A DNA stretch of 64,000 nucleotides. Source: Clostridia bacterium. GTDB taxonomy: Bacteria > Bacillota > Clostridia > Christensenellales > Aristaeellaceae. The notes below the pieces were generated by a model, which searched no databases, had not been told where the DNA came from, and saw only the letters and a list, made by a program, of their open reading frames with translations. A program made the position numbers and the translations under genes. The stretch lies in the NCBI GenBank assembly GCA_017534885.1, contig JAFXVR010000038.1, positions 1 through 64,000 of the forward strand. The letters are read 5' to 3'. The stretch's first letter is position 1, and each line of letters starts with the position of its first letter. Positions 1-8,037 of this stretch are shown here, one piece after another.

Positions 1-516
1 ATCACCGCCATCGACATCGACGCGACCAGCCAGACCCCGGGCATGGGCCGCAACGCCATGCTGGACGAATTCAAGGATCAGTTCATCGGCATGCTGGCGC
101 CCATTGACATCAGCGATATCGACGCGCTGACCTGGTCCACCGTCACCACCAAGGCTGTGATTAATGCCATCAACAGCGCAGCGGAAGCGGAAGCCGCCGA
201 AGAACCCGCGGAAGCCGCTGAAGAAGCCAATGAGGAGGCCGCCCCTGCCGCTGGGACCCGGACAGCCACTGTCAAGGGCTTCGGCGACGGCGAGATCACC
301 GTGACCCTCACCTTGGATGGAGACACCATCACCGCCATCGAGATCGACGCCAGCAGCCAGACCCCCGGGCTGGGACAGAAAGCGATGGAGGAGGCCTTCA
401 CCAGCCAGTTCATCGGCAAGACCCTGCCCGTGGACGCCGGCGCAATTGACGCCATCACCGCGGCGACCATCACCACCAATGCGGTGATCGAAGCCGTCAA
501 CAGCCTGAGCAAGTAA
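1..516 (+). CDS. FMN-binding (flavinylated) repeat protein, C-terminal part
   Basis: The reading frame is open from the first base, so the protein begins upstream of the window. The visible 171 residues hold two copies of an FMN_bind-type unit, each with a 'ITAI-ID-(A)-SQTPG-G' strand and ending in a threonine-rich motif. The units are joined by an Ala/Glu-rich linker (about residues 60-87). The second copy ends DAITAATITT, which fits the ApbE flavinylation pattern D-x-x-[ST]-[GA]-A-[ST]. The first has DALTWSTVTT at the same place, a degenerate version. By family knowledge such domains carry covalent FMN outside the membrane and pass electrons, as in RnfG/NqrC. Further repeats and a signal peptide probably lie upstream, so the exact role is open. 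Confidence 0.8.
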   Translation: MTAIDIDATSQTPGMGRNAMLDEFKDQFIGMLAPIDISDIDALTWSTVTTKAVINAINSAAEAEAAEEPAEAAEEANEEAAPAAGTRTATVKGFGDGEITVTLTLDGDTITAIEIDASSQTPGLGQKAMEEAFTSQFIGKTLPVDAGAIDAITAATITTNAVIEAVNSLSK

Positions 517-525
517 ACACTCACA

Positions 526-553
526 GCCCGCCGGGATCCAGGTTTCGGCGGGC
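526..553 (+). terminator. hairpin after FMN-binding gene
   Basis: A 7-bp GC stem (GCCCGCC/GGCGGGC) with a 14-nt loop starts 10 nt after the stop codon. Only a weak T-rich tail follows (TTGCCATTTC), so termination may be partial. A TTG that could extend the next gene lies directly on the hairpin's 3' edge, which argues against that longer start. Confidence 0.5.
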
Positions 554-580
554 TTGCCATTTCAGAAAGGGGGAAAACCG

Positions 581-2041
581 ATGATCCTGCGCAAGGCCAA
601 GGCAAGTGATTTTGACGCGCTGTGCGAGCTGTATCAGACCGTGTCCGCCCATATGGAATCAGAAGGTGAGTTTCAGTGGGTCTGGGGCAGATATCCTTCC
701 GCTGAACTGGTGCGCCATGACCTGGACGCCGGGCTGATCTGGTGCCTGTATGGCAAGGACGGCATGGCAGTGGCCGTGACGGTGGACGCATCACCCCAGG
801 AGGACTATGCCGGGCGAGACTGGCTGTTCGGCGTGCGGCCCGGCGTGTTCCACCGGATGGCTGTCCGGCCTGATCTGCGGCGCGAGGGCCTGGGGCGCAA
901 GGCGCTGGCGGACGTGGAAACGCTGCTGATTCAGCTGGGTTGTGATTCCCTGCGCTGTGACTGCTATGAGGACAATACCCCGGCCATCCGCTTCTATGTG
1001 ACCGCCGGCATGCGTCAGGCCGGACGCGCAATGCTGAACACCCGGCCCAAGCCCTTCCTGCTGTTTGAAAAGCGGCTGACGGAGGATTGCCCCCTGCTGC
1101 CCCAACGGATGCGGCCCGCCTTCCGCGGCGGCAAGCTGACGCCCTGGGGCGGAGACAAGCTCCTGCGGATCTATGACAAGCCCATCCGGGATATTCCCAC
1201 GGGCGAAAGCCTTGAAATCAGCGCGATTCCCGATCTGGAAAGCCGGAGCGTGACGGGCGTCAACCTGACGGAGCTCATCCGGCGCTATGGCCAGGCGCTG
1301 GTGGGCAAATATGACTTTCAGGCATTCCCGCTGCTGCTGAAGCTGATTGACGCCAAGGAGCCGCTCTCGGTTCAGGTGCACCCGGATGACGCCTATGCCA
1401 GGGCCAATGAGCACGGCAAACTGGGCAAGACGGAAGCTTGGCTGATTCTGGACGCGCCCAAGGACGCGGAGCTGGTATACGGCATCAAGCCCGGCACCAG
1501 CCTGAGCGAGCTGAAGGAAGCCTGTGAGCAGGGCGCGGCTGTGGAACCGCTGCTGCGCCGGGTGAAGGTCAAGGCCGGAGATGTGTGCTATATCCCCTCG
1601 GGCTGTGTGCACGCCATCGGCGCGGGCATCATGCTCTATGAGATTCAGCAGTCCTCGGACATCACCTACCGCTTTTACGACTGGGATCGGGTGGACAAGA
1701 AGGGTAAGCGCCGGGAGCTGCACCTCAGGCAGGCGCTGGACGTGACCGATCTGAATCTCGTGCCTGAACCGGTGCCCGCCCCTGATCAGCCGATCGCAAG
1801 GGTGCTGGACAAGCCCCATTTCACCCTGGACCTGCTGCGCCCCGAGGCCGAGAAGCCCGTCGCGCTCCCCCAGGTGAAGGACTTTGCCTTCCTGACCGTG
1901 CTGGAGGGCGACAGCCTTACCCTGAGCTGGGAAGCGGACGCGCTGACCTTAGCCAAGGGCGAGTCCCTGCTCATCCCCGCCTCCGCCCCCGCCCTGAAGC
2001 TGAACGGCAAGGGCTTCGCCGCGGTGGCGATGCCGAAATAA
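581..2041 (+). CDS. GNAT acetyltransferase - mannose-6-phosphate isomerase fusion
   Basis: The 486-residue protein has two domains. Residues 1-150 are a GNAT N-acetyltransferase, with the acetyl-CoA loop in RPDLRREGLGRKAL and a typical 'YEDNTPAIRFY' C-terminal strand. From about residue 172 it is a class I phosphomannose isomerase. The zinc ligands are visible in QVHPDD (about 264), KTEAW (about 283) and GCVHAIGAG (about 341). The isomerase interconverts mannose-6-P and fructose-6-P in the cytoplasm; the acetyltransferase substrate is unknown. The ATG start at 581 follows AGAAAGGGGG; an in-frame TTG at 554 lies on the hairpin and lacks a ribosome site. ManA-type enzymes usually stand alone at about 310-320 residues, so the fusion is the odd feature. 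The reading frame is continuous with no sign of a frameshift. Confidence 0.85.
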   Translation: MILRKAKASDFDALCELYQTVSAHMESEGEFQWVWGRYPSAELVRHDLDAGLIWCLYGKDGMAVAVTVDASPQEDYAGRDWLFGVRPGVFHRMAVRPDLRREGLGRKALADVETLLIQLGCDSLRCDCYEDNTPAIRFYVTAGMRQAGRAMLNTRPKPFLLFEKRLTEDCPLLPQRMRPAFRGGKLTPWGGDKLLRIYDKPIRDIPTGESLEISAIPDLESRSVTGVNLTELIRRYGQALVGKYDFQAFPLLLKLIDAKEPLSVQVHPDDAYARANEHGKLGKTEAWLILDAPKDAELVYGIKPGTSLSELKEACEQGAAVEPLLRRVKVKAGDVCYIPSGCVHAIGAGIMLYEIQQSSDITYRFYDWDRVDKKGKRRELHLRQALDVTDLNLVPEPVPAPDQPIARVLDKPHFTLDLLRPEAEKPVALPQVKDFAFLTVLEGDSLTLSWEADALTLAKGESLLIPASAPALKLNGKGFAAVAMPK

Positions 2042-2209
2042 CAAGCAGATGGACAGCCGCAAACGTATCTTCTCAACGGGCGTTCTGCTGGACTCTTTCA
2101 GGGAAAACCGGTACATCGACATCACATGCAAAGAAATCAGGCTGACCGAAATCGAATAACAGCCTGAGATACAGAAAAGACCACCATGATGGCGGTCGTG
2201 AACAACATT

Positions 2210-2247
2210 GAGGGAGAGGGAGCAATACGCCTCTCCCTCCTTTTTTT
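2210..2247 (+). terminator. rho-independent terminator after the GNAT-ManA gene
   Basis: A 10-bp perfect stem (GAGGGAGAGG/CCTCTCCCTC) with a 10-nt loop is followed by a run of seven T. It stands about 170 bp after the stop codon, with no convincing gene in between. Confidence 0.85.
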
Positions 2248-2276
2248 ACTAACAGCTAACAGCTGGTAAGGGTGAC

Positions 2277-2372
2277 AAAAGGGCGCTTTCAACCTTGGAG
2301 CCACGACTGGTTGTGGTGATTTCCGCTGTTTTCCACAACCAGTCGTGGCTCAGTTCATGAAAGCGGCCTTTT
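2277..2372. repeat. 96-bp nested inverted repeat
   Basis: The inner arms (2298-2316 and 2333-2351) form a perfect 19-bp stem around a 16-nt loop. The outer arms (2277-2290 and 2359-2372) pair over 14 bp with one mismatch. A 9-bp direct repeat AACAGCTAA lies on both sides (2251-2259 and 2385-2393). It sits between convergent genes. It could be a small non-autonomous mobile element with target duplication, a structured RNA, or an oversized bidirectional terminator. No long U-run follows on either strand. Confidence 0.7.
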
Positions 2373-2403
2373 GACATCCGAATCAACAGCTAATCGCTAA
2401 CGA

Positions 2404-3117
2404 CTATCCTTCCACATAGAACGCCGCCTCATCCCCCAGCCGGAGCAGCATCGGATGCCGGCCCTGACCCGCGCCGGTGTCGATGTCGATCCAGGTGGGC
2501 GTGCGCAGAAGGTGGTTGGCGTACTGGTGGCCGTAGTAGTCGGTGGACGTATGGCCAAAGATGACGGTGGCATCCGAAAAGTATTCCTCGTCCGGCAGCG
2601 GGCGATGCCAGAGCAGCTCGTCAGCGGTGTATTCGGAGAGGAGCTTCTTCGGGGAAAAGCCGCCCAGGCCCGCGTGGGTCAGCACATAGCGCCTGCCTTC
2701 CACCTCCAGCAGCTGATAGAGCGGTGCGTCCCGCAGGTATCGGATCAGCGCGTTCGCCACCTCGGGATCCTCGTGGAAGAGAGCGCGCAGGGAGGCAAGG
2801 GTCGGGGAGGCGCCGTTCATCATCCAGGCGGAGAGCAGTTCAATTTTGCCGTTGTTCATGGCGGCCAGGCTCTGGTCAGTGATGGTGTCAAACAGGAAGG
2901 AGCAGGAGAGCAGCATGGCCTCATGGTTGCCCATGAGCAGCCAGGTATTGGGCTGGCTCATCATCCAGCGCAGGGTCATGATACCGCCGTCTCCGTAGCG
3001 GTCGATCACATCGCCCAACACGATCAGCTGATCGGTGGCGGAGAAATTTGCTTTATCCAGCAGGCGCAGAAACCGGGGCAGGGGGTAGCCGTGAAGATCA
3101 GAGGTGACGTAGAGCAT
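2404..3117 (-). CDS. PPP-family metallophosphoesterase (Ser/Thr phosphatase or Ap4A hydrolase-like)
   Basis: The 237-residue cytoplasmic protein carries the full calcineurin-like metal-binding set in order: DLHG near the N-terminus, GDVIDRY, GNHE, LTHAGL and FGHT. These are the signatures of PPP-type serine/threonine phosphatases and of symmetric Ap4A hydrolases (ApaH/PrpA/PrpE-like). The sequence alone does not separate protein phosphatase from dinucleotide hydrolase. It is the last gene of the leftward plsX operon, 18 nt after the gluQRS stop, and the large inverted repeat lies just beyond it. Confidence 0.85.
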   Translation of the reverse strand: MLYVTSDLHGYPLPRFLRLLDKANFSATDQLIVLGDVIDRYGDGGIMTLRWMMSQPNTWLLMGNHEAMLLSCSFLFDTITDQSLAAMNNGKIELLSAWMMNGASPTLASLRALFHEDPEVANALIRYLRDAPLYQLLEVEGRRYVLTHAGLGGFSPKKLLSEYTADELLWHRPLPDEEYFSDATVIFGHTSTDYYGHQYANHLLRTPTWIDIDTGAGQGRHPMLLRLGDEAAFYVEG

Positions 3118-3135
3118 GAAGCCTCCAAGAAGCGT

Positions 3136-4047
3136 TTATGGCAGAGCCGGCAGCCGGATGTCCCCGCGGGGCACCCGATCCCAGCTGAAATCGCGAAGCA
3201 GGCTGTTGAGGGTGGTTGAAGCCGGGCTGTCCTGAAGCCCAGCCGAATACGCCAGCAAGCCCAGCAACGCTCCCGGCTGACATCGCCTCGACAGCGCGCT
3301 GAGGTCGAGGTCATGGTCGCGCTTGGCCAGCCGCCGGCCGTCCGGGGCCAGCAGCAGGGGAATGTGAATGTAGGCGGGAGAGGGCAGCCCGAGGATTTGC
3401 TGAAGGCACATCTGCACCGGGGTGCTGTCCAGCAGGTCGCGTCCGCGCACCACCTCTGTGACGCCGGACGCTCCGTCGTCCACCACCACAGCCAGCTGAT
3501 AGGCGAAAAGCCCGTCCGAGCGCCGCAGGATCAGGTCGCCCCAGTCCCGGCGCAGGTTTCCGCTGAAGCTTCCCTGCAGGCCATCCTCAAAGGCGATCTC
3601 CTCGTCCGGCACCCGCAGGCGAATGGCCGGTGACCGGGCGAGGGACAGCACAGCGATCTCTGCGGGCTTCAGCGAGCCGCAGGTGCCGGGATAGATGAAA
3701 CGCCTTTCGCCCAGATTCGGTGCGGCCTCCCGGTGGAGCTCTGCGCGGGTGCAGAAGCAGGGATAGGTCAGGTTCATCGCGGACAGGCGATCCAGAGCGG
3801 ACTGATAGCAGCCGGTTCGCTCAGACTGCCACAGCGCCTCTTCGTCCCAGTCAAAGCCCAGCCAGCGCAGATCGTTCAGGGCCTGCTCCCCGGCTTTTCT
3901 GGGGCAGCGGGGTACATCGACATCCTCCACCCGCATCAGGAAACGCCCGTTCTGCTTCCGCGCGCTGAGCCAGGCCAGCAGGCAGCAGAGCGCGTTGCCC
4001 AGGTGCAGGCCGCCCGAAGGGGTCGGTGCAAACCGCCCGGTCGTCAT
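3136..4047 (-). CDS. gluQ: glutamyl-Q tRNA(Asp) synthetase
   Basis: The 303-residue protein is a truncated glutamyl-tRNA synthetase: a catalytic domain without the C-terminal anticodon-binding part. It opens with RFAPTPSGGLHLGNA (the HIGH-type motif). It has the zinc-site pattern PCFCTRAELH followed by YPGTC, and it replaces KMSKS with RLAKRDHDLDL. This fits GluQRS, which glutamylates queuosine in tRNA-Asp without itself binding tRNA-Glu. The ATG overlaps the preceding exporter stop codon (ATGA), so the two are translationally coupled. A degenerate discriminating GluRS is the alternative, but length and motifs favour GluQRS. Confidence 0.85.
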   Translation of the reverse strand: MTTGRFAPTPSGGLHLGNALCCLLAWLSARKQNGRFLMRVEDVDVPRCPRKAGEQALNDLRWLGFDWDEEALWQSERTGCYQSALDRLSAMNLTYPCFCTRAELHREAAPNLGERRFIYPGTCGSLKPAEIAVLSLARSPAIRLRVPDEEIAFEDGLQGSFSGNLRRDWGDLILRRSDGLFAYQLAVVVDDGASGVTEVVRGRDLLDSTPVQMCLQQILGLPSPAYIHIPLLLAPDGRRLAKRDHDLDLSALSRRCQPGALLGLLAYSAGLQDSPASTTLNSLLRDFSWDRVPRGDIRLPALP

Positions 4048-4472
4048 GTGTGCTTCCTCCTGCGGCTCAGGTGGCTGCCCACACTGCTGCCCAGGGCGAT
4101 CATCGCAATGGAGATCATGGCGCTGACGCCAAAATGCGCGGCGGAGCTGTACTCTCCCACCGCCGCCTGTGCCATCAGCCGGTACAGCGCCAGGCCGGGC
4201 ACAAAGGCCACGATGGCCATGGTGTGGAACACGGTGGAGATCATGCGCATTTTCCGCGCACAGACCTGCGCCAGCGCCGCGCCCACCGCCGCGCCGCAGA
4301 ACAGCGCCAGCGATTCCGGAATGATGAGGCAGAGCAGCCAGTACAGGAAGAAGGAGACCGCGCCGATTCCGCTGGCGGGGATCCAGGAGCGGCGGGGCGC
4401 CTGGAGCAGGATGGCGAAGCCTAACGTGCCGAAAAAGGCGGAGAGCAGCGCCCGAAGCGCGTCCATTACCAT
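4044..4472 (-). CDS. threonine/serine exporter, small subunit (ThrE C-terminal type, DUF3815)
   Basis: The 142-residue protein is strongly hydrophobic with about four to five membrane segments. It matches the C-terminal half of ThrE-type exporters, which in many Firmicutes is a separate gene. The ATG at 4472 overlaps the stop codon of the N-terminal subunit gene by one base, so the two halves are made together. The last residues (SRRRKHT) end in an ATGA overlap with gluQ. The pair is expected to export threonine or serine, or small peptides, using the proton gradient. Confidence 0.8.
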   Translation of the reverse strand: MVMDALRALLSAFFGTLGFAILLQAPRRSWIPASGIGAVSFFLYWLLCLIIPESLALFCGAAVGAALAQVCARKMRMISTVFHTMAIVAFVPGLALYRLMAQAAVGEYSSAAHFGVSAMISIAMIALGSSVGSHLSRRRKHT

Positions 4473-5239
4473 CACAGCAAGGCCCCCCTTCTCAGCAGCG
4501 CCCAGAGCGCCGTGCCGGCCGCCGCGCCGCCAGCGATGAAGGCGGCGGTCAGCAGCGCCTGGATGCCGTGACCCAGGCCGGACATCAGGTCTCCGCGTAT
4601 GGTGTCCTGCACCGCGTTGGTCATGGCCAGGCCGGGCAGCATGGGCATCAGCGCGGCGCCGACCGCAGCGTCCAGCGCCAGATCGGGCCAGATCAGCGTC
4701 AGCAGCAGAGGGATCACCGTAGAGAGAAAGCCGCACAGCAGCAGGCTCACAAAGGAGTGAAGCCCCCGCCTCTCCAGCAGCGTCGCAAAGCCCTGCACCA
4801 GCGCGCCGGCGGCAAAGGCTGCGGTGATTTCCGGAATCCCGCCGTTGAACATGGCCGCGAAACCGGCGGCGCACAGACCGGCGGCCGGAATCAGCAGATA
4901 CCAGGGCAGGCGGCGGCCGTTCACGATGTCCTGCAGTGCCTTCAAAGCCTGCTCACTGGTCAGCTCTCCGGCCTCCACCCGGCGCGACACCGCGTTGACC
5001 TGATCCACACGGTTCAGGTCTGTGGCGCCCTTGTGCACCCGCGTCACACTGCACTCAGAGCCGCCGTCGGGCGTGGAAAAGGAGATGAACACGCCGCTGG
5101 GCACTGAGAAGCTCTCGACCTCCTCCAGGCCGAAGGCGCGGCCCATGCGGGTGATGGTCTCCTCCACCCGGTAAATCTCGCCGCCGTTTTCCACGATCAG
5201 CCGTCCGGCCAACCGCATCGCTTCCATTGTGGTACTCAT
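4472..5239 (-). CDS. threonine/serine exporter, large subunit (ThrE N-terminal type, DUF1212)
   Basis: The 255-residue protein starts with the soluble domain typical of DUF1212 (MRLAGRLIVENGGEIYRVEE, with PSGVFISF further on). It then has five or so membrane helices from about residue 115. It forms a split ThrE exporter with the following gene. The start ATG (5239) has only a modest ribosome site. It lies 72 nt after the editing-domain gene in the same direction and probably belongs to the plsX operon transcript. Confidence 0.85.
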   Translation of the reverse strand: MSTTMEAMRLAGRLIVENGGEIYRVEETITRMGRAFGLEEVESFSVPSGVFISFSTPDGGSECSVTRVHKGATDLNRVDQVNAVSRRVEAGELTSEQALKALQDIVNGRRLPWYLLIPAAGLCAAGFAAMFNGGIPEITAAFAAGALVQGFATLLERRGLHSFVSLLLCGFLSTVIPLLLTLIWPDLALDAAVGAALMPMLPGLAMTNAVQDTIRGDLMSGLGHGIQALLTAAFIAGGAAAGTALWALLRRGALL

Positions 5240-5311
5240 GTCTGAGCGGCCGCTCTCAGCGCTTCCTGAGAGGCTGTCCTTTCGTGATGATCGCAGGGAG
5301 GGCGGCAGGAT

Positions 5312-5827
5312 TCAGACCTGCTCATCCGCCCCGGGGAGGGTCAGCAGCACGGGGGATGCGGTCAGGGCCGGCAGTACCTGATTCCAGAATACCTGCTGGC
5401 TGAAGATGACCGTAGAAGTGGCGTCACAGGGGTGGAAGGCAATGCGCCCTTCCCGGCGGATGTCCCGGTCCAGGGCGAGGGTCATGCGTTTTCCGGTGTC
5501 AAACCAGAGCGCCAGGGGGCTGAGGGAGCCGCTCTCCAGACCCAGCAGGGGCATGAGCTGCTCCGATGGGGCGAAGGACAGGCGGGAGGTGCCCAGCAGC
5601 TTGCTCACCACCGCGGTGCGGAAGGGTTTCAAAGGCTCGGTGACAAAGAGCCAGTAGGCGGTCTGCTGCCGGTTACACAGCAGGATGTTCTTGCAGAAAG
5701 TCACGTCCGGCGCGGCGTAGGGCAGGGCCAGACAGTCCGCCATGGTGTGTACCAGCGCGTGTTCGTGGCGCTCATAGGGGATGCCCAGGCCGTCCAGGCG
5801 TTCATATACCGCTTCCTTGTGGGACAT
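5312..5827 (-). CDS. YbaK/ProX-type aminoacyl-tRNA editing protein
   Basis: The 171-residue single-domain protein resembles the free-standing prolyl-tRNA editing family (PrdX/ProXp-ala). Such proteins deacylate mischarged Ala-tRNA-Pro in the cytoplasm. Visible family features are the N-terminal YERLDGLGIPYERHEH, the central CKNILLCNRQ with the lysine expected near the active site, and the C-terminal HPCDATSTVIF. It starts one base after the rnc stop, so it is cotranscribed with rnc. Exact substrate specificity cannot be read from sequence alone. Confidence 0.8.
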   Translation of the reverse strand: MSHKEAVYERLDGLGIPYERHEHALVHTMADCLALPYAAPDVTFCKNILLCNRQQTAYWLFVTEPLKPFRTAVVSKLLGTSRLSFAPSEQLMPLLGLESGSLSPLALWFDTGKRMTLALDRDIRREGRIAFHPCDATSTVIFSQQVFWNQVLPALTASPVLLTLPGADEQV

Positions 5828-5828
5828 A

Positions 5829-6503
5829 TCACTTCACCTCAGCTGGCTGAATCAGTTCCAGGGCGGCTTTGGCTGCGGCGATCTCCGCCTGTTTTTTGCT
5901 CTTGCCGATGCCCCGGGCCAGCTCCTCGCCCTCCACCAGCACGGCGGCGGTGTAGGTGCGGTCGTGGGGCGGGCCTTCCTCCAGGAGGGTGACATAGGTC
6001 GGTGAAGGCTTGCCCGCGGCCTGCACTGCCTGCTGCAGTGCGCCTTTGGTGTCCAGGGCCGGGGCGTGCAGGGTTTCCGGTTCGGGCCAGAAACGGCTGA
6101 CGATGTTCCGGGCAGCTTGCATGCCTCCGTCAAGGTACACCGCGGCCAGCAGGGCTTCCAGGGCGTCGCAGAGCACAGAGGGCTTGTGCCGCCCGCCGGT
6201 GAGTTCTTCGCCGTGATCCATCAGCAAGGCCTCCCCTACCCCCAGCTTCGCCGCAATTTTGCTCTGGGTATCCTCGCAGACCAGCAGGGCGCGCATGCGG
6301 GTCAGGCGGCCCTCCTGCTCCCCCGGATAGGCGGCATATAGCATGTCGCTCATCAGGTACTGGAGCACCGCGTCGCCCAGGAATTCAAGCCGCTGGTTGT
6401 CCTTGCCCGCGATGGAGGGATGCGTCAGCGCCTGGCGGAGCAGCGCTTCCCGCTGAAAAGTATAGCCCAGGGCCGCGCACAGGGCTTTCATCGCTTCAGT
6501 CAT
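5829..6503 (-). CDS. rnc: ribonuclease III
   Basis: The 224-residue enzyme cuts double-stranded RNA, including rRNA precursors. The catalytic domain (about 1-145) has the signature QRLEFLGDAVLQYL with its acidic metal ligands, and a second acidic site in DALEALLAAVYLDGG. The C-terminal double-stranded RNA-binding domain spans about 150-222 and ends in the usual GIGKSKKQAEIAAAKAAL helix. The ATG at 6503 was chosen because GGAGG lies 5 nt before it; a longer in-frame start at 6578 has no ribosome site. It lies between acpP and the tRNA-editing gene, the common plsX-acpP-rnc order of Firmicutes. Confidence 0.95.
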   Translation of the reverse strand: MTEAMKALCAALGYTFQREALLRQALTHPSIAGKDNQRLEFLGDAVLQYLMSDMLYAAYPGEQEGRLTRMRALLVCEDTQSKIAAKLGVGEALLMDHGEELTGGRHKPSVLCDALEALLAAVYLDGGMQAARNIVSRFWPEPETLHAPALDTKGALQQAVQAAGKPSPTYVTLLEEGPPHDRTYTAAVLVEGEELARGIGKSKKQAEIAAAKAALELIQPAEVK

Positions 6504-6588
6504 ATTGCCTCCGGATGGCGGTTCTGCCGTTTTCTCCTTACACCACAAAAGCGCAGCCCATGCCGAGCTGCGCTCCATCGGCAGCGGG

Positions 6589-6816
6589 TTATTGGTGATC
6601 CTCGATGTACTTCACCACATCGCCCACGGTCTTCATCTTCATGATCTGATCGTCCTCGACCATGATGCCGAACTTGTCCTCCAGATCCATGATCATTACC
6701 ATCACGTTGGCGCTATCGGCCTTCAGGTCTTCCACCAGCCGGGTCTCGGCGGTGATGGTGCTCTCGTCAGCCTTGAGCTGCTTGGCGATCATGCTCTTTA
6801 CAGAATCGAAAATCAT
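6589..6816 (-). CDS. acpP: acyl carrier protein
   Basis: The 75-residue acidic helical protein carries fatty acid intermediates on phosphopantetheine. The attachment serine lies in DLKADSANVM; the family normally has DSL, and here the residue after serine is alanine. Both flanking helices are otherwise canonical, ending KTVGDVVKYIEDHQ. AAGGAGG precedes the ATG. It lies between plsX and rnc, as in many Firmicutes. Confidence 0.93.
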   Translation of the reverse strand: MIFDSVKSMIAKQLKADESTITAETRLVEDLKADSANVMVMIMDLEDKFGIMVEDDQIMKMKTVGDVVKYIEDHQ

Positions 6817-6874
6817 AGCTTTTCCTCCTTATCAGTACCGCGCAGGGCGGTCCTCATCAGCCCATCCGGGCGAA

Positions 6875-7876
6875 TCAGCTGTTTTGCATCCGGCTGACAC
6901 CTTCGGCGATTGTCTCCGGCACCTTGGCCTCAATCATCTTGACGCACTGGGCGATGGCGCAGGACAGGGCGTGTCCGTTGGATGAGCCGTGCGCCTTGAC
7001 CACCGCGCCCTGAACGCCCAGCAGCGGCGCGCCGCCCACCTCGGAGTAGTCCATCACGCGCTTGACCCGCTTGAATGCGCCCTTGGCCAGCAGGCCGCCG
7101 ATCTTCGAGACGGTGTCGGCATAAATTTCTTTTTTGATGATGCCCAGCAGGGTTCCCGCGACACCTTCCATGAACTTGAGGATCAGGTTGCCGCAGAAGC
7201 CGTCGGTCACCAGCACGTCCGCCACATCGCCCGTGATATCCCGGGCCTCCACATTGCCCACAAAGTTGTAGGGCGCAGTCTCCATCAGCGGATAGGCAGC
7301 CTTGACCAGGGCGTTGCCCTTCTCGCTTTCCGCGCCGATGTTGACCAGGCCGACCCTCGGGTTTTCAAAGCCCATCACACCGGCCAGGTACACACTGCCC
7401 ATCAGGCCGAACTGCAGCAGGTATTCCGGCTTGCAGTCCACATTGGCGCCGCAGTCGATCAGCAGCGCGCCGCGCTTGCCGTTGGGCAGAACAGGCGCTA
7501 AGGCGGGGCGCTCGATGCCGGGAATCCGGCCCAGGCGGAACATACCGCCCGCCAGCGTCGCGCCGGTGGAACCAGCAGACACAAAGCCGTCGCAGGCGCC
7601 GTCCTTGACCTGCAGCATGCCGATGACGTGGGCGGACTGCTTCTTGGTGCGCACGCCCATCACCGGGCTTTCATCATTGGTGATGACCTCCGGCGCGTCC
7701 ACCAGCGTGATCCGGCCGCGCACATCGTCACAGTCTTTCAGCAGGGGGGTAAAAACGCTCAGGTCTCCCGCCAGGCTGATTTCCAGCTCCGGAAATCGCC
7801 GCAGCGCTTCGATCACGCCGTCCACCGGCGCCTGGGGTGCATTGTCGCCGCCCATACCATCCACGAAAATCCGCAT
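6875..7876 (-). CDS. plsX: phosphate acyltransferase PlsX
   Basis: The 333-residue enzyme makes acyl-phosphate from acyl-ACP for phosphatidic acid synthesis by PlsY. It begins MRIFVDGMGGDNAP and contains the family motifs SAGSTGATLAGGMFRLGRI and VTDGFCGNLILKFMEG. GGAGG lies 7 nt before the ATG. It is the first gene of a leftward operon with acpP and rnc; a clear promoter lies 32-60 bp upstream. Confidence 0.95.
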   Translation of the reverse strand: MRIFVDGMGGDNAPQAPVDGVIEALRRFPELEISLAGDLSVFTPLLKDCDDVRGRITLVDAPEVITNDESPVMGVRTKKQSAHVIGMLQVKDGACDGFVSAGSTGATLAGGMFRLGRIPGIERPALAPVLPNGKRGALLIDCGANVDCKPEYLLQFGLMGSVYLAGVMGFENPRVGLVNIGAESEKGNALVKAAYPLMETAPYNFVGNVEARDITGDVADVLVTDGFCGNLILKFMEGVAGTLLGIIKKEIYADTVSKIGGLLAKGAFKRVKRVMDYSEVGGAPLLGVQGAVVKAHGSSNGHALSCAIAQCVKMIEAKVPETIAEGVSRMQNS

Positions 7877-7907
7877 CGGAACACCTCCGACAACAAACTA
7901 CCCGTCC

Positions 7908-7936
7908 ATTGTAACAGATATGCCCCTGGATTGCAA
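7908..7936 (-). promoter_or_regulatory. sigma-A type promoter of the plsX operon
   Basis: On the minus strand TTGCAA (7931-7936) and TACAAT (7908-7913) are separated by 17 bp, placing the start of transcription about 25 nt before the plsX ATG. No FapR-like operator was recognised. Confidence 0.75.
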
Positions 7937-8037
7937 GCGGTATTCTGCCCGGTCTGTGCGCCGGCCATCCGCTTCGCCGCATGCCGTGAGCCGCGCTCCA
8001 GGGCTATCCTGCGCTGGGAAGAATCTGGCTGCGTCGA

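Noticed and set aside
2049-2159. 36-codon open frame after the GNAT-ManA gene
   Set aside because: It has no ribosome site, no family likeness and lies between the gene and its terminator. It may be remnant sequence but cannot be supported as a gene.
4044-4874. Longer 276-residue version of the small exporter subunit
   Set aside because: The first half is out-of-frame sequence of the large subunit. The ATG at 4472, overlapping the previous stop, gives the normal family length.
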